Positions 50,913-60,110 of a stretch of 64,000 nucleotides of DNA are shown here, one piece after another. Each line of letters starts with the position of its first letter. The stretch's first letter is position 1. The translations under genes were made by a program, and so were the position numbers. The notes under the pieces were generated by a model. It ran no database searches, was not told the DNA's origin, and saw only the letters and a program-made list of their open reading frames with translations. The stretch is from assembly GCA_030068145.1 (NCBI GenBank), contig JAPJBO010000072.1, positions 297,001 to 361,000 on the forward strand, written 5' to 3'. The stretch comes from Diplonema papillatum. Lineage: Eukaryota > Euglenozoa > Diplonemea > Diplonemida > Diplonemidae.

Positions 50913-53900
50913 ATAACAAACCCAAGAGCACGCAACCACTTGCGGTCCTGGTGCCGTGAGGTACAGAACCGACGAGGGAAACGGGCCGGACGCGTTGATT
51001 TCTCGTATCAATTCTGGTATTTGACGACACTTGGTCATGTAACTGCAATCAGGACGCGAGACAACCACAAGTACACGCAATAAATGCAGCCCTGGTATGC
51101 AGTGGCGCAAAGAGCTGCGAGGAAAACGGGCCGGTCACGTTGATTTCTCGTATCAATTCGGCCCACAGCAAATGATGAGGGAGCACATGCTGTGGTGCTT
51201 GGTCAAACATCTACAATCCGGGCGCGAGACAACCCCAAGGACTCGCAATCAACTGCAGCCCTGGTACGAAGTGAAAGGGCTGCGAGGGAAACGGGCTGGA
51301 CGCGTTGATTTCTTGTATCAATTCGGCCCACAGCAGATGATGACGTAGCACATGTTGTGGTATTTGATGGTACTTGGTCAAGAATCTACAATCCGGGCGC
51401 GAGACAACCCCAAGTGTGTCGTGACACACGAGCCGACGAGGAAAACGGGCTGGACGCTTGATTTCTCGTATCAATTCGGCCCACAGCAAATGATGAGGTA
51501 GCACATGCTGTGGTATTTGATGGTACTTGGTCAAGTATCTACAATCCGGGCGCGAGACAACCCCAAGTGTGTCGTGACGCAGTAGACGAGGAAAACGGGC
51601 AGGACGCGTTGATTTCTCGTATCAATTCGGCCCACAGCAAATGATGAGGTAGCACATGCTGTGGTATTTGATGACACTTGGTCCAATTCATCAAGGGAAT
51701 TCCGCTTAGCATTACGAACGCCCATCAGATTCCTTTGGGCTGGCTGGGCTGAGAAGATCTTTTTAGTCTGCGGAGAGACCTCCTGGATAGCCTATTCACT
51801 CACTCATACAGGGTGGCTATGTGGGGGGGCTACCCCATCGTACGTCAAACTCTTGCTTTCCTCATTTACTATGTTTCAGTGAAACTTGCGGTCGTTGCAT
51901 TTTCCTAAAGCAGGAGTGAGTAGCCGACGGAAAATTCTCTGCAATCCGGACGCGAGCCAACCACAAGGACACGCAATCAGTGTTGCAGCCCCGGTGTGCA
52001 GTACCGCATAAAACTGCGAGGGAACCGGGCTGGTCGCGTTGATTTCTCGTATCAATTCGGCCCACAGCAAATGATGAGGGAGCACATGCTGTGGTATTTG
52101 ATGGCACTTGGTCAAAATATCTACAATCCGGGTGCGAGACAAACCACGGACACGCAACTATTCGCAGTCCTGGTGGGCAGTGGCGTAAAGAGCTGATGAG
52201 GGAACGCGATGCTTTCTCGTACCAATTCGGCCCACAGCAAATGATGAGGGAGCACATGCTGTGGTATTTGATGGTACTAGGTCACATATCTACAATCCGG
52301 GCACGAGACAGTCTCAAGGACACGCACCCAATTGCGCATAGAACTGCGAGGAAAACGGGCAGGACGCGTTGCTTTCTTGGAACAATTCGGCCCACAGCAG
52401 ATGATGAGGGAGCACATGCTGTGGTATTTGGTGACATTTGGATCTACAATCCGGGCGCGAGGCAGCCCAAGGACGCGCACCAATTGCAGCCGTGGTATGC
52501 AGTGACGCATAGAACTGCGAGGGAAACGGGCCGGAAGCGTTGGTTTCTCGTATCAATTCGGCCCACAGCAAATGATGAGGGAGCACATGCTGTGGTATTT
52601 GATGATACTTGGTCCGATTCATCGAGGGAATTCCAGCATTACGAACGCTCATCAGGTTCCTTCGGGCTGGCTGGGCTGAGAAGATCCTTTTCTAGCGTAT
52701 TTTCGTCTGATGAAGAGACCTCCTGGGATAGCATATTCACTCACACGTGGTGGCTATCGGGGACGTTACCCATGGTTTCCCCTTTACTATATTCCAGTGG
52801 AATCTGCAGCAGCTGCATTCGTAACGCAGGAGTAAGTAGCGACGGAGAATTCTCAGCAAACCGGACGCGAGACAATCGCAACACGCAATCAATTGCAGCC
52901 CCGGTATGCAGTGCCGCATAGGACTGCAGGGAAACGGCTGGACGCTATGATTTCTCGTATCAATTCGGCCCACAGCAAATGATGAGGGAGCACATACTGT
53001 GGTATTTGATGGCACTTGGTCAAATATCTAAAACCCGGACGCGAGGCAGCCCCAAGGACGCGCACCCAATTGCAGCCCTGGTATGAAGTGACGCATAGGA
53101 CTGCGAGGGAACCGGGCTGGTCGCGTTGATTTCTCGTATCAATTCGGCCCACAGCAAATGATGAGAGAGCACAAGTTGTGGTATTTGATGGCACTTGGTC
53201 AAATATGTAAAACCCGGACGCGAGGCCCAAGGACGCGCACCCTATTGCAGCCGTGGTATGCAGTGACGCAGAAATGCAAGGGAAACGGGCCAGACGCGTT
53301 GATTTCTCGCAGCAATTCGGCCCACAACAAATGATGAGGGAGCACATGCTGTGATATTTGGTGACACTTGGTCAAGTATCTGCAATCAGGACGCGAGACA
53401 ACCACAAGGACACGCAATAAATTGCAGCCCTTATATGCAGTAACGCATAGAACTGCGAGGGAACCGGGCTGGTCGCGTTGCTTTTATCGTATCAATTCGG
53501 CCCACAGCAAATGATGTGGACACTTGGTCAAGTATCTACAATCCGGGTGCGAGACAAACCACGGACACGCAACTATTCGCAGTCCTGGTGGCAGTGGCGT
53601 AAAGAGCTGATGAAGGAACGCGATGCTTTCTCGTACCAATTCGGCCCACAGCAAATGATGAGAGAGCACATGCTGTGGTATTTGATGGTACTAGGTCACA
53701 TATCTACAATCCGGGCACGAGACAGTCTCAAGGACACGCACCCAATTGCAGTTCTGGTATGCAGTGACGCATAGAACTGCGAGGGAAACGGGCCGGCCGC
53801 GTTGATTTCTTGGATCAATTCAGATGACGAGGGAGGGTGGTATTTGATGACACTTCAAGTATCTGCAATCAGGACGCGAGACAACCCCAAGGACGCGCAA

Positions 53901-54390
53901 AGAATTGCAGCCTGGTATGTGACGCATAGAACTGCGAGGAACACGGGCTGGACGCGTTGGTTTCTTGTATCAATTCGGCCCACATCAAATGATGAGGGAG
54001 CACATGCTGTGGTATTTGATGGCACTTGGTCAGATATCTGCGATCTGGGCGCGAGACGAGCCCCGGACACGCAACTATTCGTAGTCCTGGTGGTGCAATA
54101 GCTGATGAGAGAACGAGTTAGCTTCTCGTACCAATTTGGCCCACAGCAAATGATGGGGGAGCACATGCTGTGGTATTTGATGGCACTTGGTCAAGTATCT
54201 GCAATCCGGACGCGAGACGACCCCAAGGGACGCGGTATCACTTGCTGTTAATAACGTGCAGCAGTATATACACGCCAGAATTGATGAGGAAAACAAGTTG
54301 ATTTCTCGTACCAATTTGGCTCACGGCAAAATGCGCATGTTGTGGCGACCCGGGTGTGAGACAAATCCAGGACATGCGTCCATTCGCAGC
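50850..54390 (+). repeat. Tandem array of a ~150-180-bp unit, about 17-19 copies
   Basis: The core cggcccacagcaaatgatga recurs at about 51,157, 51,320, 51,474, 51,624, 52,053, 52,226, 52,383, 52,555, 52,962, 53,141, 53,315, 53,493, 53,636, 53,974 and 54,135, all in one orientation. Between cores lies a second conserved part (caatccgggcgcgagacaa, cgcaatcaattgcagcc, gggctggacgcgttgatttc). Two intervals carry the same ~250-bp insertion (51,680-51,950 and 52,610-52,870), giving a higher-order repeat of about 930 bp. Units differ by substitutions, so the array is not newly made. The short frames in it are not genes. Confidence 0.9.
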
Positions 54391-54705
54391 GGGTATTGAC
54401 GGGGACGTCACGTGCGTGGGTACCTAATGGTCTCACGTGGTTTCATGCATTACATCGTCGGCTCAACCCAGCACTTTCCTGTTTCGGTCCACGCATCCGC
54501 AAAAGGGGAAGAAAAGAGGAAGGCAGCTCGTCTGGGTTTTCATTTTTGCTTTCGCTTCCCGCCGTGCATTAGTTTTCGAGTTGCGTGTTTCGGGTCGTTC
54601 ACAAGGAGACCCCGCACGCAGCAGCAAAAAGAAAGACGAAAGTGGGCGATTGCGGTCAGCTACGCGTCGTAGCCGGTTTTACTTATTTTTGTTTTATTTA
54701 TTTTT
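54391..54705. other. No gene supported
   Basis: A short plus frame rich in Arg/Lys leads into a T-run (54,701-54,715). No domain. Confidence 0.4.
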
Positions 54706-54749
54706 TTTTTTTTTTGAGGTGAGGCAGGTTTTGCTTACCTCCCTCAAAA

Positions 54750-54910
54750 CCTACCTCACCTTGGGGCTTGGCGCTTGCGCTCACAACACGAGACGGTCAG
54801 CCACAGGGCAAAGCGGACGGGGTTGTGGCACTGTGCTGCCTCCGACTCAAGCTTTGCAAGTTGTGGTTGACCGTCACGTTCCTGGACCAGGAACGGCCTT
54901 TTTCTTTTTC
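54750..54910 (+). mobile_element. Dispersed repeat A, copy 3, 5'-truncated
   Basis: Starts inside the element (ccttggggcttggcgc) and ends CCTGGACCAGGAACGGCC plus T-rich tail. TTGAGGTGAGG occurs on both sides (54,714 and 54,924), a probable target-site duplication. Confidence 0.75.
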
Positions 54911-54939
54911 TTTTTCTTTCTTCTTGAGGTGAGGATCCG

Positions 54940-55570
54940 ACCAGGATTTCGTAGGTCCCCTTCATAAAGAGGTGCACGCGGGTGCCGACGATCGCCGCAG
55001 CTGCGGCAAATCGGGGGAACCTCTTGGAGGTCATCTCCCCAAAAAGCCCCCTGCACATATCCCCTGGGTGGAAAACAGCCGAGTTGGCACACAGCAAGGA
55101 AACTTGGGGCTCGCTCGGTTTGTGTTGTCCGGCGATACTCGCTAGGTCACAGTTGCCTGGTCAGGACGTACTTTGTAGAGTGCAAGCTCACTATTTGTCC
55201 TCACGAAAAAAGGCAGGCGGCCGGGCCTGTCTTTGGCCTGCGGTCGTTTGATACGACTCCCGTGTCGCTGGAGTAGCGCACGATCTTAAGAGAGGTTCGA
55301 GTCGAGTATTCTACAGTAGTGACCACTACTGTGCGTATGAACCGTGGCGGCTGCCGCGTCAGCTGGCCCACTTGTAAAAACGCAGGGCCAGGATAAAACG
55401 CGGTCAGCCTCGGAGGGTAGGAACAGAGTTCGCACCGAGTCTACAACACTCAAGCCGATGGCCTGGCAAGATCTGTTGAGTCCCGTCAAAAGCCCCTTCA
55501 GGATCCTTTTTCTTTCGCAGCTCGAAGAACACGCTGGCAGTGAGTTCGGGAGAAGAGAATTTGCCTCGAA
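54940..55570. other. No gene supported
   Basis: Short frames only; nothing I recognise. Confidence 0.4.
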
Positions 55571-55700
55571 ACATACAGAGAGAGAGAGAGGGAGACGAGG
55601 GAAAGTGCAGGGACCATCTCTATGGGGAGTTTCCGGTACCCTCACTTCTTCCCGTGCTGTTACAGCGGGCGTAAGTCGCTCTGGAGGCGCGCTGCAGGTT
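55571..55700 (-). mobile_element. LINE 3'-end fragment on a GA microsatellite
   Basis: agagagagag..gacgagggaaagtgcaggg..ccatctctatggggagt and further right gcgggcgtaagtcg match the 3' UTR of the 3.4-kb reverse transcriptase element (3,240-3,330). The rest of the element is missing. Confidence 0.7.
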
Positions 55701-56319
55701 GCGGCTCTGCTACAGTGGGTGGCGGCGCCGGAGTTGGCGCTGCAGGGTGCTCTGGCGGGTGTGCTCGCCTCGCGGGGGTTTACAGGGGCATACACAAACA
55801 GGCGTGGGTGTGTGTGCTGCGGGTGATTGTGGACCCGTTTGCTACCAGATCGCCGATCGGGCGGTGCTTCCTGGCACTCGCTTTGCCTACGCTTTGTGTT
55901 AAGGAAAAAAAAGGAGAAGATGCGGATCATTAAAGAAGAATGTTGAACGCCTCGCGCTAGATAGAGTCTGTTCAGAAGAACCGCCAGAAGAGGGGGGGGG
56001 GGGGGGGGGGGCGGAAAAGTAAAATAAAACGGAAAGCCTCCTGGGAGGGCGGCGCCGAGAGGAAAAGGGCACCCTGGGGGGGGCGAAGGCCTGGGGATGT
56101 GTGGTACCGTGCCGCCACGCGAGAAAAAAACGGGGCATCGTAAACTACTCGAGACGTGTCTTGTCCATCACAGTTCGACACGGTCCGCGGCCTATCAAGA
56201 CAGGACGGAACGGCTTAGTTGTCTCAGGGGAGAGAATGCGCCGAGGATGAAAAGGAACCTGCCGGGGGCGCCGTGGTCCTCCCGCAATATTTGCCAGTTC
56301 CGTTGTTGCGTGAAACTAC
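55701..56319. other. No gene supported; poly-G tract
   Basis: A ~20-base G-run at about 55,990 and short frames. No domain found. Confidence 0.4.
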
Positions 56320-56445
56320 ACAGTGAGGTCCAGCCTGAGAAGCTGGAGTTAAAGAGGTGTACCCGAGTCACACCCGAAAAGCGGGTGTGGCACCCGCTTT
56401 TTCACTCCTGCTTTAACTCCAGCCTCTGAGGCTGGACCCCACCGT
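56320..56445. repeat. Long hairpin: GTCCAGCCT..AAGCTGG module
   Basis: gtccagcctgagaagctgga..ttaaagaggtgtaccc is mirrored by ctttaactccagcctctgag..gctggac. An inner stem cacccgaaaagcgggtg lies between. The same module occurs at 6.6-7.2, 15.75, 42.2 and 63.6-63.75 kb. Confidence 0.7.
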
Positions 56446-56689
56446 GTAGGACCTGCTCTTGCAGGTCTGAACCGATACGCTGCGCCCGCCCGGCGTGGTA
56501 ACCACCGAGCGGCCGTACAGCTACGAACGCTTGTTCCGGGCAGTGTGGGTCATTCTCACGGGTTTGTGGGTAGCCGACCGCACGTGTGGCCACGAGTCTT
56601 GGTTCGGCGGACGTTAGGTTCGCGACGACGATCCGCGGCCGGCAGCTCGAACCTGGTCGGTGCGTTGTTCGAGAGAGACACGCGTGATG

Positions 56690-57097
56690 CTAGTCCTCAT
56701 CTGCGTCTTCGTCTGCGGCGTCGTCTTCCCCCGCGTCTTCACCTTCTTCATCGTCGTCGTCTTCGTTCGGCTCCGGTCTGGCAACGTCGAATGAGTACTG
56801 CATGTCCAGCCCTATGTACGTGTCGCAAATGAGGTATACGCAGAAGGTGTACCCTTTGGCAACGTTTCCGGCGTTGTCGAACACCTCCTTCACGTTCTCG
56901 TCCCAGTCCTCGTCCCATTCGAAGGTCAGCGCCGTCGACACGAACCCGCGCATGCGCGACACCCGTTTCAATGCGAGCAGCTCGCCGGTCTTTGGGTCGC
57001 CCAGGACCACCCACCACTGCTCATCCTTCGGCTTCGGAAAGCGAACCGCGTACGCATTGCGACTGGGTGCACTGACTCGGATCATCTCAACCGTCAC
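56690..57097 (-). CDS. ASCC3: ASCC3-like helicase, last exon (second Sec63 C-terminal domain)
   Basis: Follows an acceptor at 57,100-57,098 (AACAG|GTGACG), read in phase 0: VTVEMIRVSAP..., then VRFPKPKDEQWWVVLGDPKT, LLALKRVSRMR and YIGLDMQYSFDV. This is the immunoglobulin-like end of the Sec63 module; human ASCC3 has PRFPKSKDEGWFLILG and GLDQQYD in the same places. An insert (~20 acidic residues, DEDWDENVKEVFDN) is present. The protein then ends in a ~35-residue Glu/Asp tail and stops at 56,690. The tail is typical of Brr2/ASCC3 relatives only in part. Confidence 0.85.
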   Translation of the reverse strand: MTVEMIRVSAPSRNAYAVRFPKPKDEQWWVVLGDPKTGELLALKRVSRMRGFVSTALTFEWDEDWDENVKEVFDNAGNVAKGYTFCVYLICDTYIGLDMQYSFDVARPEPNEDDDDEEGEDAGEDDAADEDADED

Positions 57098-57149
57098 CTG
57101 TTTTCGTTACAACGAAGGTATGGCAGTAAACACCTCCGCCTGCCGGCCA

Positions 57150-57345
57150 AGCATGTTTAGAGTTAAAGTTCGCTTGGAATTCCCGGGGTTCAGGGTCTCC
57201 GTGTGACCGTTGATAAATGGGTTCTCTTAGAGCAAGAAAGGGATATACATGGTTATGGGTTGTGTATTTGGTGCACGCTTTCGTCATGGGTTATGGCTAG
57301 CCATTTCCGGGACTGTTTGTGACCGACACCAAGAACATTCCTTAA
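57150..57345 (+). repeat. Dispersed repeat C inside an ASCC3 intron
   Basis: tagagttaaagttcgcttgg through accaagaacattcctt; compare 18,985-19,195. Confidence 0.75.
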
Positions 57346-57589
57346 GGGGCGTCCGAACGCAATGCCGGGACCTCTGGCCTTCAGGCGGCAAATGATGATG
57401 ATCAGGGGGTCCTGCACGGTTCAGTTTCCTCGCACATTGCATGTGGCTGAACCTGATACGTAGCAACCATCTGACGATAGACTACCGGGCGTTGGTGTGC
57501 TCCAGCGCCAGGTGGGGAGTCAACTGGATGATGTTGGTGTGGGTACACTGCCATGTGACACCCAGAGTGACAACCGCAAGTCCTGCGTG

Positions 57590-57790
57590 AAACCCACCCT
57601 TCAGTCCAGTTGGAACCCCAGTGTGACACCCCCTTCAGTCCAGTTGGAAACCCAGTGTGACACCCCCTTCAGTCCAGTTGGAACCCCAGTGAGACACCCC
57701 CTTCAGTCCAGTTGGAAACCCAGTGTGACACCCCCTTCAGTCCAGTTGGAACCCCAGTGAGACACCCCCTTCAGTCCAGTTGGAAGTGTG
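57590..57790 (+). repeat. ~33-bp tandem repeat, about 6 units, intronic
   Basis: The unit cccttcagtccagttggaac plus cccagtgtgacac alternates between two variants (aaacccagtgtg / accccagtgag). Confidence 0.9.
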
Positions 57791-57938
57791 ACACCGGCAA
57801 AACCGTGTCCGACTTAACCTAATTATCCTGTGTTCTGGTTGAACGGCTGCCATCGTTCTTTTTAGTTGAGGTTAGAACGCAGAATGTCTGTAGCGATGGC
57901 CTGCATTAGTCACCAGGTGACTAGGTAAAGAAAAAACG

Positions 57939-58012
<74 letters not shown>
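57939..58012. repeat. (CA)n microsatellite covering an intron donor
   Basis: About 36 CA units. On the gene strand the run reads GTGTGT and directly follows the last coding bases (CAAATCAA) of the preceding exon, so the 5' splice site lies inside it. Confidence 0.9.
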
Positions 58013-58015
<3 letters not shown>

Positions 58016-58804
58016 ATTTGCGGCTCGCAGTCCTCCTCGCGCTCGATGTCGTAGAACAGGCGCACGTCGATGACGGGGAAGTTTTGGGCCGCGCGGCAGA
58101 CGTCGGCCTCCTGTTTGCTGGACAGGCCGAGGGCCCGCAGGTGCTGCCGGGCGATGGCCGGCTCCGTGTTGACGAACTGCGCGATGTTGTTGATGTCCCT
58201 CTTCTTGAACCCCTCCGCCAGCGCCTCGGTCACGTGCGGCAGCTGCATGAGCGAGTTGTCGTAGATCCACCGGCCCTGGCACACCATCTGCAGGAGCTGC
58301 ATGCACTTCATCGTCGCGAACAGGAGCCCGTTGTTCGCAGCGATGTCGACCATAGCTTGGATCGTACGTATCGCGTTGTCCAGCACCGTTTTCGTGTCGG
58401 TGACGTAGTCGGATATGGGCAGCGGCGCCTGTGAAAAATGCGCCTGCAGCAGCAGGTGGGCCTTGATGTGCGGGGAGTCGAGCATCCGGGTATCCACCGG
58501 GTAAGGAACCAAACGGGCGAGGTCGGCGTTGAGTTTGTCTTCGTTGTGGCGGACGGGCAGCTCGGCGAACTCTTGGGCGCTGGTCAGCAGCTTCAGGACG
58601 TCCGGGACCGTGCTGTGGTCCTGCAAGCCGGCGTCGAACAGGGCGACCGACGTGTGGGAAAGGTAATAGAACGACGCAATGCGCCCGAGGGTGCTGGGGA
58701 TGAGGGCTTCCGGGTCGTAATCTTCGTCGTCTGGGTCCGGTTCTTCGATGCAACCCGCTGCGAGGAGATCGCGGATCACCTTTTCGACCAGCCCAGACAA
58801 GTAC
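58009..58804 (-). CDS. ASCC3: ASCC3-like helicase, middle exon (second Sec63 helical domain)
   Basis: The exon begins after CTGCAG at 58,805. The split Arg codon AG|G joins the previous exon to give ISRYLSGLVEKV, in line with human ASCC3 (VNKFLSHLIEKS). Diagnostic stretches are LGRIASFYYLSHTSVALFD, ELPVRHNEDKLNADLARL, SPHIKAHLLLQAHFSQAPLP and DTKTVLDNAIRTIQAMVDIA, which match ASCC3 better than Brr2. A Gln-Gly-Arg-Trp (QGRW) block follows, then a helix-hairpin-helix-like part and FPVIDVRLFYDIEREED. The end is uncertain. A phase-0 donor inside the GT repeat (after AAG TGT) would splice in frame to the last exon. The first GT (after CAA ATC AA) would create a stop at that junction unless a small exon intervenes. 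Confidence 0.88.
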
Positions 58805-60110
58805 CTGCAGGGGGGGGGGACGTTGTTAGTGGGCGCTGGTTTTGAGGAATCAGGGAAGGCAGTAGTAGTAGTAGTGCTATGCAGCAACAATCTGTGTCGA
58901 TAGACTGCACAAGCCACTACAGGCTACCTCTTTGCACGCGTCGTGTCATGCTTCGGTAGTAGTATGTAGTTTGAACCTGTTATGCTTCGGTAGTATGTGT
59001 CATCCTAATCCGGAACAAGTCAGGGAGAAGATCGGAGCAATCTTTACAAATAAACGAGCGACATAAGGTGGCCGCTTGAGCGGCGCCAATCCGAGCGCAA
59101 AGCAGCAGTGACGCGTCGGCAGTATTTGCACTTCAGGATGGGGCTGCCGTCATGAGCGTCGGCGGCTCATCATCAGGGAAGGCAAACAAATTCTTTTTGG
59201 CGGTGGTATCCGTCGGTTCGATAGTTTGACCTGTTGTGTTTGTCTGATTTGTCGTGCAAGGCCGTAGACCCGCATGTCCTCACGTCCGTTCGACACGTGG
59301 TTCGTTCGACACGTAGTAACAGCACTTGGGATCCCTTCGGTTCTTTGTCTGGCAGCAATTGTCGAGCATTTCCTTCAAGCTGGCGCTTATGTAAAAAATG
59401 CGGCGCTGGCATTGATTGACTCGGCATCGCGCTTCCAACGCATCGGATATCGCTCCAGGTGAAGCTACTGAACAGACCTGTGCTCTATGAACGGTGGTAA
59501 TGGTGCCTTGCAAGTAATCTCGACCACCGATGTTACTGTGAACAAACCAGCGTGCCCAAAGCAGGCGTTCGCCGTTAATGATAAAGCATGGAATAACAAG
59601 GAATCGATTCTCTCGACTCTTTTTGTTGGTCTCTTAACCCGAGAAGGAATAATCAAAACGAAGTTCTTAGCGGTTCTCTTTTGAGTTTCGTCCAAGGCCT
59701 CGTTGCGCGGGATCAATAGGGGGGTGGCCAAACCAGGAAGGTGCAAGAAGGTGGACCCGCTTCACGAAGGCGCCCTGCTGCAGGGTATGGGGTTTCGGAC
59801 GGGTTCCCGTTTCCTGGTGCTGGCCCTACAGCAGGCTTCGTGTCACAATTTTCATTGGGCTGCCCTTTGCTGAGGACGGCTGTCATTAGTAAGTAGGGCA
59901 ATCGTCGGCAAGGCTCGGGTCGGTCCAATTCGACGTGATAAGACTTCGCCGTGCACACAAGCCTCGTGTTCCGGACCTCCAGAGCACAGACATAAAAAAA
60001 ACTGAACCGGCGAAATGATCAGTATGGTTTTGGTTCGCTCACTGTTCAATCGCCCAACTAAACCTTTACTATATCTTAGTACTGGCAACACGGGGAAGAT
60101 GCCAAAATAC
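58805..60110 (-). other. ASCC3 intron (1,306 bp) filled with dispersed repeats
   Basis: GT at 60,110-60,109 and CAG at 58,807-58,805 on the minus strand give a phase-2 intron. It contains repeat D (59,232-59,390) and a copy of the 8,140-8,345 repeat (59,490-59,640). The open frame that runs from the upstream exon into it to 59,852 is intron read-through. Confidence 0.8.

Noticed and set aside
50850..54390. CRISPR-like array
   Set aside because: Spacing varies from ~140 to 430 bp, the whole unit and not only a short repeat is conserved, and the context is eukaryotic.
57590..57790. Coding repeat (QSSWNPSVTPP)
   Set aside because: It is an intronic 33-bp tandem repeat; divisibility by three keeps frames open.
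59852..60110. Extension of the ASCC3 frame to a stop at 59,852
   Set aside because: Similarity to ASCC3 ends exactly at an AG|GT junction and resumes at 58,804 in the matching phase, so this part is intron.
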